Shown: piece after piece, positions 47,122 through 58,587 of the stretch | How the letters are laid out: each line of letters starts with the position of its first letter | Position numbering within the stretch: the first letter of the stretch is position 1 | Assembly (NCBI GenBank): GCA_030549495.1 | Contig: JAUIRK010001057.1 | Location: 1,146,362 to 1,210,361 of the forward strand | Direction: 5' to 3' | Source: Nectonema munidae | Lineage: Eukaryota; Nematomorpha; Nectonematoida; Nectonematidae | Length of the DNA stretch: 64,000 nucleotides | Notes under the pieces: generated by a model | The model's database searches: none | Told to the model about the DNA's origin: nothing | Seen by the model: only the letters and a program-made list of their open reading frames with translations | Program-made: the position numbers and the translations under genes

Positions 47122-49198
47122 ATGCAGTCGTCTTCAAGTGTTTCTTCTTATAACACTATAACTTCTTCTTCTGAAAGTTTTACTTCGTCTTCATCTGAGG
47201 AGTCAGATATTTCTGAAACGGTTTCAGATTTCTTACTTGCTCCAGACGGTACACGTTATCAATGGGATCCTTTTTCTACGAATGTTGGAAGACCTGGAAC
47301 TTTTAATATTAGAGATACTGTCGCCGAACCATATGGTCCTAAAGGAGATGCTAAATCTTTAGTTGATCCTTTGAAAATTTTTCAACTTTTTTTTACTGTT
47401 GAAACAATATCCCATATTTATCGCTGTACCAAATTAAAGATGGATGAGGCATATGCGTGAGTCAAATTTAATTTTAAATAGTTTTAGTCACAGTTGACAT
47501 CAATGTAACTATTTTGCTTATTAAAACTTTTGTGCAAATAGATGCTACTTTTTTGTTCATCTAATCGGTTGACGTCAACTATGAAAAAATTTATTTTAAA
47601 CACAATTTATTTTAAATTTTTTAATTTCTTTTAAAACTTTAGTCTAAATTCTCGGGCTATATTTTTCAATTTTTTGCTTAGTACACTACTTAAACATTCA
47701 AAAAACTTTTTATTGCTTATGTATTTTGGTAGAAACATTTAAATAAATTATCTTTATTTGTAATACCAAAATATAAAAGCTATTATACTTTATTTTTATG
47801 ATGAAAAGATGACTCTCCGAGAAAAGTATTTATTTAAAAATATTGTTCGTAATTTTATTATCTTTTTTGTGTTTTAGAAATATGCCTGAAACTTTCCAAA
47901 AGACTAAATTTTGTTTTGAAAAGTTCAGTATTGCTGACATACTATCTTATTTTGCATGTTTACTACAGTTTGGACAGGCAAAAAATCAAAAATTAGATGT
48001 AAAATACCTCTTTTCTCAAAAGCATGGAGAGCCATTTTTAAAAGCTTCTATAAATCGAGATATGTTTTTTCTTATCCATCGTTTTATACGCTTTGACAAA
48101 AAAGTGAAAGAAATCAGGAAGATAAATTGGGAGCAATAAGAGAATTACACGACCATTTTTATAAAATATTCAGCAGGTACTATACTCCGCAAGATTGTAA
48201 CTGTTGATGAACAGTTGATAAAATTTAGAGGAAGAACCTTACGAATCTATGATCGATCCAAGCCAGGACGCTATGGCATAAATTGCTACCACTGCAATGA
48301 CGCAAGAACTTATTATGTGCTCAAACCCGAAATTTATGTCCCTGGTCTCCTAGATAAAACTTATTTTTCTTCTGAAGAAATTGTAAAAAGACTTGTGGCA
48401 AGTTGTGAGTTGCCAAAAGGTTGCGGCATATTCATGGACAGGTTCTTTACCTCTCATGAACTTTGCAAATGGGCACGAGAACAAAACCTCACAGTCTGTG
48501 GCACTGCAAGAGCTAATCGCTGCTTTATACCTTACCTTTTCAGACCAGATCATCTAAAAAGTCTCGCCTTACAAGATTGTGAGAGTAAATTCCTTTACAC
48601 AGAATTTGCATCCTTGACTGCTTACATTCCTCACAAGCATTCACAAAGAGACTTCAAAGTAGTTTATATAATGTCGTCTCAACATTTGGGAAGCATCAAC
48701 TTGTTAGGTCCAAGACGTAAACCGGAGACTGTTGTCGATTACAATAAATTTAAATCGGGCGTTGATAGTTGTAATCGAATGCTAAGAGACTTTACTTCTT
48801 ACAAAGCTTCAAGGAGATGGCCTTTTCTTTTGTTTTGTAATTATTTAGACATATCAGCTTATAACAGTTGGGTCATCATCAAGAGCAACGCTCCAGAAAA
48901 ATTTCCATCGGTACAAAAAGGTGGGAGAAAGTACTTCATAAGAGATCTGTGTCTAAGACTTAGTCACCTTTCAATGATGAACAGATGTAATGATCCTCTC
49001 ACCCACAGAATCACAAAGGAACTTATTTCATTTTACGGGATCCAACAAGATATACCTGAGATTGCTTCCTCTTCTCGTGGATATTGCTTTGTTTCTACTT
49101 GTAGACCAAAAAAGAGAGGAACAAGAAAGTGCGCAACATGCAAAAGGCCTATATGTAAAGCACACACAAAGTACATTTGTCAAAGTTGTGGAATTTAA
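47122..49198 (+). pseudogene. piggyBac transposase, two exons, lightly broken
   Basis: Exon 1 (47122-47456) encodes a serine-rich acidic N-terminus. Its donor is ATGC followed by GTGAGT, and the acceptor TTGTGTTTTAG at 47877 joins in frame (DEAYA to NMPETFQ). Exon 2 runs to a stop at 49198. The core shows VTVDEQLIKFRGR, GIFMDRFFTSHEL and KSGVDSCNRMLRDFTS; the D of DEQ, MDRF and GVD are the three catalytic carboxylates. The tail is a cysteine-rich zinc domain (CATCKRPICKAH, CQSCG). Two frame shifts spoil exon 2, one near 48105-48115 and one near 48196, with the intervening stretch (KLGAIRELHDHFYKIFSRYY) in another frame. The element is otherwise intact, so inactivation looks recent, or the shifts may be sequence errors. 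Confidence 0.82.
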
Positions 49199-49732
49199 TT
49201 TTGCTCTTTTTTTATGCTAACTAATCAAAATTAAATATTTTTAAGTTTTTTGCTCAATTAATTTTTATTATTGCTTTTTATTCATGAATAAAGTTCATAA
49301 TGTGAAAAGAAATTTAGTTACTTTCTTTAGATGGCGTTAAAGATCTACAGAAGAAAAAAATATACAGTTATTCACTATCAGTTTTTATTTTTGAAAAATT
49401 TGTTGTTTTTTGAAAATTTACATTATAATTTTAACATAGGTTTTATATAAGATAGTCGACGTAAATTTAGTTTGAAAATTACCATTGACGTAAAACTCCC
49501 GTTCCGTCTTGCGAAGGTTAATTACGCGGATATCCTCTCGAACGATTTAGTTAAGAGTGACAAACAACAAGCGATATATTCATCAGCGAAATATTTAGAG
49601 CGACCTACTCGTTTGACGATGCAGGCTGAAGAGACAAAATTAGTTACACTAAAATTTTTTATTTAAAACAAATAAAATGTATATTTACTTCAAGATTATG
49701 AAAACATCCTTTTAGAAAATCTATAAGTGGCG

Positions 49733-49833
49733 TTACTCTAAAAACAAATTCACAAAAACTGTGATTAACCATCTTAAGCATAATGCGAGCATATAGCCTT
49801 ACGGCTGAAAGTGCTTTGATATCTCCAAACAAC
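49733..49833 (+). mobile_element. tRNA-derived SINE, family 1, 5'-truncated
   Basis: Contains CACAAAAACTGTGATTAACC and AAAGTGCTTTGATATCTCC but no tRNA-like head. The sequence after its 3' end (49834-49901) matches, inverted, the flank of the SINE at 36477 including that copy's target site. It therefore looks like a copied piece of that locus or a sister, and not a separate insertion. Confidence 0.75.
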
Positions 49834-49989
49834 AACTTCTGCAGCCGTTATATCGTATGTAACCGCGTTTGTCAACAAAAAAAATTGTCTTACAAAAAAC
49901 TTTACGTTTTTGATATTTTGAAAATCTCATCGATACACATAGGCCTCTTGCTCTGTAACAACATCCTGAAGTTTGTATTATTTGATCTT

Positions 49990-50520
49990 GGAAATCAAAG
50001 TTCTTGGTAAGCTATTAGGTAGTTTTATTTATTTTTTTCTACTAAATCTCCAAATATACACATCTTCAAAAAATTCGTCTAATAAACATTCAAAAGTTTT
50101 TTGTCAGCACTTAGAAACCGTGCGTCTATCCCTTCATCAACAGGAAGATAGACCAATGATAAAAGGCTCTTCAACTTTATTCCGATGTTTTCATTTGTCA
50201 AGCATTCGTTCGTTAAACCAGGAATTTGAATATGTCTCCACAAAGATTACCCAAAATAAAAAATGTAACTTCTTTTCTTTTATGTAAAGCTAAAACTGAA
50301 GCAATTTTAAAATCGGATAAAATTGAAGCAGGTTGCAATCTAATGCTGAGCTTTATTTTTAAAAGTTGAGCAATTTTTCTACAGGATTCTCTTGATTTGT
50401 TTGGAAGAAATCCATATAAACAAGAAAATAGTGTATTATTTAGAAGTATGTCAACTAAAAAAATGCCACCACAAACCAATGTTTGTAGCATGCAATCAAT
50501 TTTATCATTTTGAAAGTCTC
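49990..50520 (-). mobile_element. MULE transposase relic
   Basis: On the minus strand it reads CLYGFLPNKSRESCRKIAQL followed by RLQPASILSDFKIASVLALH, then after a break KLKSLLSLVYLPVDEGIDA. This is the MULE transposase pattern (Y..L.NK...Y...F..L, then SDFE.A, then LA.VP...I..AF). The aspartate of SDF is a catalytic residue of the family. Frame breaks and stops occur. Ends were not identified. Confidence 0.65.
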
Positions 50521-53500
50521 AAAGATAATAATAAATCTAAGTGAATTTTCTCCGACAATCGGCGTAACCTCCTACACTAACCACTCCTCTTTCCTTCATT
50601 TTGTTCTGGCGTTTGTTTGATAAAAAGACACAAATTTAAAATTGGTCATCTTCAGCACCAATTCTATATTCTATTGATATCTACTATTGCAGAAACAAAG
50701 ATTGAAAACTTTTACTTGAGTTAGTTCTTTTATATTCCTCTGGTATATCAAAAAATTCCATCTATATTTTGGCATGGGGAGTGAATTTTGCGAGATTTTT
50801 TTGATTTATTGCAAATAAATTTTTATTATTTCCTATCGTTGTAGTTGTTTCATCAGAAATGTTATCCTCTAAATTAGTACGATCTTATTGTAGTTTTATA
50901 TTCTTTGTCTTTTCTTGATAAATAAATAACCTTGGTATCGGAAAAGTTTTGCACTTCCCGATAAGCAAACAATAAACTCCATATTTTTCTTATTTAAGTT
51001 TTGATGTCTAAATTTTTGTTATTTTAGTTCAATTAAATTTAAAACTAGTCTACTTCACAAGTTTAAACACTTTTTTCCATACTTTTTATTAAGCTGAGCA
51101 CTAACGGGTAATGAGATTAGTCTTTTTAACGTTAGATTCTTAAAGCATAATACAATATATGATATGCAAACAGAAGTGTTCATCTCTCAACTTTATAATG
51201 AGCGATAAATAATAATTATCGTTCTGTACAATTTTATTGGTGTGTCTCTATTTATTTAAGCGCTCAAGCGTATGAATGCAAGCCAAATATATGCTGGAGC
51301 ATATTAGGGGAATCGTATATGTTTCGCGCATCGGCATCCAAATGGTTTATCAGGGAAAAGTTACTACTGCTCTTTCCGATTCTTTAATTCATTTTCCTCC
51401 AAATGGATAAAGACTCTGAAGAGTTAAACAACGACAGCTGATGAACTTTCAAAATCAAGACGTTTCATCGTTAAATTTTACCTGAGGCATTTAAAATCTA
51501 ATCCGTATCGGTGGAAAAATTGAGATCGATACATCACTATACGATATTGTAGGAAAATTTTGGAATAGTTACACTTTTTCAATAATAAGCCTATAGATGG
51601 GTTATTTATATTATAATATATTTAACGATAAATAATAAATTCAGAAAAAAAATTTTTTTAAAATTGTAAAATTACACGGTGAAAATATTACTGACTGCTA
51701 ATCTAACTAAACCGAGCACTTTTAGCCCTCCTTGGTCTGATTCTTTTTCTTTATTTTATCCTTCCCTTAGTTTGCTAGTTAAAGAGGGAGCTTTGAACTA
51801 TAAATCTCAATCCGATCTCTATTGTTTTGCTTACCAATACGCTCTCAGCTTTTAGTCTAATTCATTTTCCTATACTTTATATGGTATCTAATTTTGCTCT
51901 TAATTCTAAACTGATCCTACCTTGGTAGCTCTACTTTTATCAGAAATTCATTTTGTTCAATCTATGTTCGAAAAAACCTTTTCAGAGATTTATTTAGCTC
52001 AGAATTTAAGCGATTTCATAACTTTTCTATTGAAGAGAATCCCTTTGTTGATCCTGTCTTTTTTATCAATATCATGTGTTTTATTTCAGTGCTTATGAGC
52101 AAATATCACTCTGAATATTTGCTAACCAATCCTTTTTCAGAATTCCTGTTCTTGGTGATTCCATTTATAATCCTCTTTTTTCATTTACAAAAACTTTTCC
52201 ACCTCTAAAATATTCACTCATTCACACCGAAGTATGAATGAAATTTGATTAATATTTATAAAAAAAAATTGAGAAAAGCTATATCATTACATATTGATGT
52301 CTAACTCTAACTCTTTGAAAATTTTTAGATCACTTTTTTAGTCAATTGATGTTTGAAACTAATAAGATAAAGGTTTAAAGATTTTTGTTTCACAATGTAG
52401 GAGCTTCTTCTTCACGTTCAAGATGTTTTTTGAAAATCTCAATAGTAGATTTCTACACCAACTCCTATTTGATTGGAAAACGCTAAATCTTTCATGTAGA
52501 CAAGTTACATACTCGTTTCTTAAAACAATATAGCTCCTGAAAGGATTACTATATCGACGATATAAAAGCACTTTATTGAACGTGTTACTATTTCATTTTT
52601 CTTATGATCATGCGTTCTCATTTCAATGTCCTTCAGCTCCCTTACTTAAATTTTTGTACTATAATAAATAACGATTGTGAGAACAAACTTGACAAATGAT
52701 TTTTTTGAAAAAAAATGATTTTTGCCAATTCGATTGATACTTTCACCCACTTTTACACTGTAATGACCAAAAAGAAGTACAGAAATGAAAAACATGGACG
52801 TTATTGCATTAAAAAATTATTTTAAATTTGAGGGATATTTTTAGTCAGAATTTTATCCTCAATCAAAATTTTAATACTGATTTTCAATCAAAAGTGAATT
52901 TTTTGATTTGAGTTTTTTAAAAAAATAGAGTTTTTTTCAGAATTTGTTTTTTCCAAAATGTCAAATTTGATTGATAAATTACACGTATTCCTGCACCCTA
53001 ATTGGGAAAACTAAGTCCCGAATGAAGGGAGGATCGTAATAGAAAAATTAAGAATAAAAAATATATTTTATTTAAAATATGGAAGTATGTTAATGAGATC
53101 ATTTTCTGGCATACATCACTAATCCTATTTGTATACTATTATTTCTTTAAGTTCACTGAAGTGAGATATGACACCTGGCAGTGTGAGATTAATTGCGTGA
53201 TAGATATATAAAGATCAAACAGATCATATTTTATAAATCACTGTTTTTCAATAATAGTTAGAGAGTTAAGTTTAGAATAGTTACTAGTTAGGTATGAAAA
53301 ACAAATGATTCAATCGTTTATTAAAATTTATTTTAAGCAACAAAGTTCTTGATCGTATCATTTGAAAATCAAATGATAAAGCGGTGTGTTTGCATAATAC
53401 CGTATAGCTACACAATATCTTTTACATTAATTCTATTAGTACTGCCACCTTCACTAAAAATTCAATTATACAAAATTAGCTGAATAATATCTCTTCAAAT

Positions 53501-54226
53501 TTCTGGTTTTTTCCTAAAATCGTTAGCTGTTTTTTTATTTTCATGGTAGTTGAATGACCCTCTTATGTCAGAAAATGTCAATCAAAATTAAAATTCTTCA
53601 GAAAAATTTTGGTATTATCTGTAGTTAACCTTATAGTTTAGGGTCTATATTAGATACTCCCTTGAAAATTTATAACTATATACAGTTTTGAACGCATAAC
53701 ACTTTATATATTTAATTTTTTCAATAATCATGGCTACTTTTTAGAAAATGACAATCAAAATTTTGATTGATGAGAAATCTAATAAAATATTTCTTCAAAT
53801 TTTACATAAAATGTATGTTTTTATACTAAATTGGCCATAATGTTTTCCTTTTTGGACTCAATTTTACATTTAGGATTAAAAATAACGTGTTAATCGAATT
53901 TGCGATTTACTTCTTAAAATTGTCTCAAAACACATATACTTTCTATTTCAAAGGGTAATTTCCATCATTTTTGATCATTGTCAACTGCTAAACACTTTTT
54001 AGTTTTTCGTCTTCTCCACCCAGAAAAATCGCGTTGTTTAATATCCTATAATATAATAGCATGTAATTCAGCGTATAATGAGAGCGATTTGTCTTTTAGC
54101 AGAACGAAGATTGGCTTTTAGGAGAGATTGATGAAATCTTTAACTCAACAAACAATAGTGATTTTCTGGGGTTGATAGCTAAATTTGACTTAATAAAATC
54201 AATTCTGTGACTATTAATTGATCTAT
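50521..54226. other. Intergenic AT-rich sequence
   Basis: 51690-52210 is pyrimidine-rich on the plus strand with interrupted open stretches (KPSTFSPPWSDSFSLFYPSL, LVKEGALNYKSQSDLYCFAY) that I cannot assign to a family. The remainder is AT-rich filler without a recognised gene. Confidence 0.35.
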
Positions 54227-54748
54227 CAGAGGTGTCCAAGAAGTCGCCCGCGGTCGACTAGTCGACCGCCAAGCTCAAGAAAGTAGACCTCAAGTAGTTT
54301 ATAAACAATTAAGGAATAAACCAGAAATTAATTGTTGGATCAATTTTTTTTCTTATGAATTTCCGTTTCTATCATATTATCTATGTGAATGTTTCATGAA
54401 GTTTCATTTTCCCAATTTTTCGCATAGTTAATAATAATCAATCATATTGATAAAGATTTCTTATTTTAGGCTAAAATTTTTCTATGCGCAACATCACACT
54501 TACCTTCCATAAATAATCCTCATATTTTTCAAGATGATGAGGAAATTAAGGACATTGTATTATCATTATATGTTGGGTATGACAACTATATGTTGCAAAC
54601 CTATGTATTTATGTTACCAATTAAGAGCTTTGAGAAGCTTATATTATTTCCGGTGGTATGCTATTTATTTAACTTTGATTATCTTTTCATCATGCAGTAG
54701 AATTGGTCTGATTGATGATATAAATTTTAAAAATCACCTATAATGATT

Positions 54749-55040
54749 CCGGGTCAAAACGTACGAAAACAAAACGTCTAAAAACTAAAACATTTGAAGA
54801 AAAACGTCCAAAGGCAATACATCCTATGTCCAAAATATCTTGAAATCTAAACGACTTAAGAGTTCTAAACAATTCAGTTTAAGCTTTTTGGTTTTAGAAC
54901 TCTTTAATTCTAAGATGTTTAGATTTTAAGACATTTTGGATTTAACACGCTTTTTTTTCGGACGTTTTGGTTTTGGAAGTTTTGGTTTTAGGACGTTTTC
55001 GTCTCGGACATTATGGTTTTCGACTTTGCGACTATGAACC
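54749..55040. repeat. Foldback repeat of AAAACGTCC-type units nested in hAT element
   Basis: The left half repeats AAAACGTCTAAAAAC and GAAAAACGTCCAAAGGC; the right half repeats the complement, TTCGGACGTTTTGGTTTTGG and TTTAGGACGTTTTCGTC. The outer parts GGGTCAAAACGTACGAAAAC and TTTTCGACTTTGCGACTATG are also loosely complementary. The whole 290 bp can fold on itself. It lies in the 5' leader of the hAT element, so it inserted there or was captured by it. Confidence 0.65.
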
Positions 55041-55890
55041 TTTTTAAATATTTTTAGAATTCTTTTAGACATATTGTGACACTAAGACATTTAGTAGAAC
55101 TCTTTTTTCGGTATATCAAAGTGATTAAAAAAAATTTTACTTTTATGACTACAATTTTCAAAAAAAAAATTTTTTTAAGGTTTGAAATAGGAAAATTATA
55201 TTAAATTTAATCTTATGCAATAAAGCAATAATTTATAATTTAAAGGAAAAGTATTAAGTAGAATTTTTTGATGTGTATTTTTTGTCAGATCTATTAAGAA
55301 ACATTTTTTTAATCTACTTATAATTTAATTTTTTTTCGTTAATTCAGTGTCTCATTTTGCCTTACTGAACAATAGCAACCATATGCAAGTTTCTATGAAA
55401 GTTGAATATAAAAATTCTAATTTGTCTTTATAGCAACCTTTGAAGTCAATGTTAAAAAAATTCTAATTTAGTCTTTTATGCACGTGACACATTTACTATA
55501 ATGAAGTATACTAAATTACTAAATCTATTTTAAATCTTTCAGTTATTCGACACAGTAACTTAAGAAAAATAACATCCTTGCTTGAATTTTTTTCTATTTG
55601 AAGGGCATGCTTGTCATAATTTTATTAAATCAAATTAAAAATAGTTAAATGTAAAAAAGTGAAATTAATGAAAAAAATCATTATAAAAAATAGTTGTCAA
55701 CATAAATAATCAATTGATATTTAATTTAAAACCTAAAAAAAAATTTTGTTGCAATTTTGTTTATAATGTTCAACTTAATACCAATTTTTTACAAAATTAA
55801 TCTTTTATAAGAGTACCTTTATTACTATCTTTTATTACCTTTTTTAGAAGTAGTTTTAACTATATTTGATTTTATCTTTGTGGCTGATAA

Positions 55891-57768
55891 ATGAATGAGC
55901 CAGGATCATCTTTTAAAAAAAGAAAAACTTACCATTATCATAATGAATGGGAAGAGAACTACTTTTTTGTAATGAACAATAACAAGTGTTTATGTTTAAT
56001 TTATAAGGGAATAGTTGCATTGCCTAAAAAAGCGAACGTGGAAAGACATTTTTTTAAAGTTCACAAAAATTATTCTATTGATTTTCCACAAAATACAGCC
56101 TTAAGAAAATCAAAAGTTAAACAACTCAAAGCAGAATTGCTTGAACAACAAAATAGCTTTTTTAAATACAACACAAGCTCAAAATCTACTACAATCGCTT
56201 CATTCAAAATTACTCAAACATTAATTAAACATAACAAATCTTTTAGCGATGGAGAAATAGTAAAATAAGCTTTCATCAAAGCGGGAGATGTTTTATTTGA
56301 AAACTTAAAAAATAAGTCCGAAATTATGACATGTATAAATAACTTGTCATTGTCACGAAATACTATTATGCTAAGAACAGAGGATATCAGTCAAGATCTT
56401 GAGCAAGCTCTACAAATTAATGTTGATAAGTGCGTTGTTCTCTCATTACAGTTTGACGAGTCGACTGACTATATTGGCACTGCTCAACTCTGTGTTTTCA
56501 TCAGAATGGTTTTTGTTGACATGTCAGCCGTAGAAGAGTTGTTAACAATAATTCCGATGAATGAACGCACTAGAGGTGAAGATATTTTTAACTCATTCAA
56601 AGAATTTATATCACTTACAAATTTTCCAATTTCCAAACTGGTTTCAATTACAACAGATGGTGCCCCTGCAATGACTGGTTGCAATAATGGCTTTATTTCT
56701 CGTTGTAAGCGCGATGAAAAGTTTCCCAGATTTATTGATTATCATTGCATCATACATAATCAAGTCCTATGCTCAAAAGTTTTAAACTTTGATCATGTCA
56801 TGGACATAGCTTTCAAAACTGTCAACTACATCAGGTCAAAGAGTTTATCGCGTCGAGAGTTTCGTGCTTTGCTAAAAGAGTGTGGAGAAGAACACAATGA
56901 ATTGTTTTTTCACACAGATGTTAGATGGCTAAGCCGTGCTAAGTTTTTGACTCGTTTCAGAGAACTATTACCAAAAGTTTGCATTTTTCTTGAAACTAAA
57001 AAAATCAATATGTTCAATTGAGTGATTCAGAATGGCGCTGCGATCTAGCTTTTTTTTGCGACCTTACTGAGAATATAAGCCTACTAAATACCCAATTACA
57101 AGGCAAAGATAAATCAATAATTGAAATGGTTAGTCATGTAAATTCATTTAAAGAAAAGTTGAATATACAACTTAAACAAATGGAACGTGGCGACTTAAAA
57201 CATTTTCCGAATTTAGATGACGAAAGAGGTGCTGAAAAAAGATTAAATGTGGATAGATATGTAGCTAGTCTAAGAACTCTCATGAATGAATTTGAAAAAA
57301 GATTCGAAAGTTTTAATAATATTGAAAGTATCACCACTTTTCTACTAAACCCCTTCAAGGAGGACGTGAGTATTGAATTTTTAGCTAAAAAAAATTGGCG
57401 ACTTTCTACAAATTGGCAATTTGGCTGAATTAGAAGAAGAACTTATAAATATAAAATGTGACTTAAGTCTTAAATCAATGCATGGGTCGAAAGATTTTAT
57501 AAAATATATTTTTAAAGATAAATACCCCAACATTTGGAGGGTATTTGCTAGTTTCCATTCGTTTTTCGAATCCACATATTTGTGTAAATCTTCTTTTTCT
57601 TCGATGAATAGTATAAAAACAAAACATAGATCTCAATTAACTAACGAACATTTGCAGACATGTTTAAGAATCGCCCTGACAAATTTCGATCCAAATTTTG
57701 AAAAAATAGCACAAAATATGCAGTGCCAGGTTTCATCTTCAAAAAAAATTAGTTTTTATAATTTTTAA
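55891..57768 (+). pseudogene. hAT transposase (ZBED5/GTF2IRD2/SCAND3-like), lightly broken
   Basis: The N-terminus has a BED-type finger (CLCLIYKGIVALPKKANVER, then HFFKVHK). The core shows LSLQFDESTDYIGTAQLCVF, ITTDGAPAMTGCNNGF, DYHCIIHNQVLCSK and FFHTDVRWLSRAKFLTRF, with the DES, TDGAPAM and CIIHNQ signatures of this hAT lineage. The C-terminal hATC segment is STYLCKSSFSSMNSIKTKHR, then LQTCLRIALTNF. Three lesions interrupt it: one in-frame stop at 56266-56268 and two single-base shifts, both in A homopolymers (56995-57003 and 57387-57396). The homopolymer context leaves sequencing error open for the shifts. Residues elsewhere look conserved, so the copy is young. Confidence 0.82.
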
Positions 57769-57938
57769 GTTGTATATTTTGAAGTTAATAAAAATTTTTT
57801 TTACTTATATAAAACAACAAAAGTTACATTTGTTTTAAGAATATTAATTATTTTTTATACTTTCAAGGTAGACCGCCAAAAATTTCTACAAAAAAAGTAG
57901 CCCTTATATAAAAAAAAGTTTGGCCACCCCTGATCTAT

Positions 57939-58587
57939 ATAATTTAGAAATTTTTTTTATAAATTGTAAAAAAGATCTTTCGCAATTTCATTATATACTA
58001 AAGATACTTTTTAATCTAAAGTTAATCTATCAAGGTACTAAGTTTTTTCATCAGTCACACTTTGAGTGGGAATGTTGAAGAATGAAAAAATGAAGTTAGA
58101 ATGATGGAGTGGAGCCAAAGATCATTGGGTATCAAAGTACATCAGGAAGACTTCATTGCCGACCCATCCACAAGATTCATTTAGTGAAAAAGTTCATTAA
58201 AATTTATGGCTCAAAACCTGTTTTTATTAAGCAATAAACGCAAATCAAGAATAAAAAAGAGTGGTAAGAAATTTTTGGAGCCATTGCGTAGCGCTTCACT
58301 ATGAATGAATAAATAAATATAAGAAGGTTTAAAATTAAAAATATTTATTGAAAATCAATTATAAATGGCAATCATTTTGATAAGTTTTATTAAATTGACG
58401 TAATTAATCCAAACATAATAAATTGTTTTAACAAATTCAACATATGTATACAATTTTTCACTTGAAAAATTGGATGAAAAGATTAACAAAAAAGTATTTC
58501 TTTATAATATAAAAATAAAAAGAATTCTGTATTTTAATTGATACTTTAAAATTACTAAAAATTAGACTGCGTAGATTAAATCGGTTC
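57939..58587. other. 3' flank of exportin-T gene
   Basis: AT-rich. TTTATT at 58344-58349 (AATAAA on the minus strand) about 240 bases after the stop is a possible polyadenylation signal for exportin-T. Nothing else was recognised. Confidence 0.4.

Larger units (their letters stand above)
46142..49517 (+). mobile_element. piggyBac element with both ends, 3.4 kb
   Basis: The 14 bp perfect inverted ends CCTTCGCAAGACGG (46142-46155) and CCGTCTTGCGAAGG (49504-49517) enclose a two-exon transposase. The right flank is TTAA (49518-49521); the left flank is GGAA, so one side of the target duplication has changed. A second inverted pair, GTTAACGCCATCTG (near 46338) and AGATGGCGTTAAAG (near 49330), lies further in, as piggyBac elements often have. 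TAAAACTCCC near 46194 and 49491 is shared in direct orientation. A 315 bp leader region is present twice in tandem (46451-46769 and 46785-47099). Confidence 0.85.
54227..57932 (+). mobile_element. hAT transposon, nearly complete, with target duplication
   Basis: The left end CAGAGGTGTCCAAGAAGTCG and the right end read inwards, CAGGGGTGGCCAAACTTTTT, are an imperfect inverted pair of the common hAT form. ATCTAT flanks both ends directly (54221-54226 and 57933-57938); allowing a one-base shift of the ends, GATCTAT matches at 7 of 8 positions. Just inside the left end is the palindrome GGTCGACTAGTCGACC, with GGTAGACCGCC near the right end. It contains a lightly damaged transposase and a nested foldback repeat. 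Confidence 0.85.

Noticed and set aside
51690-52210. Pyrimidine-rich stretch as a possible gene on either strand
   Set aside because: Open only in short pieces, with frequent stops and no recognisable motif in any frame.
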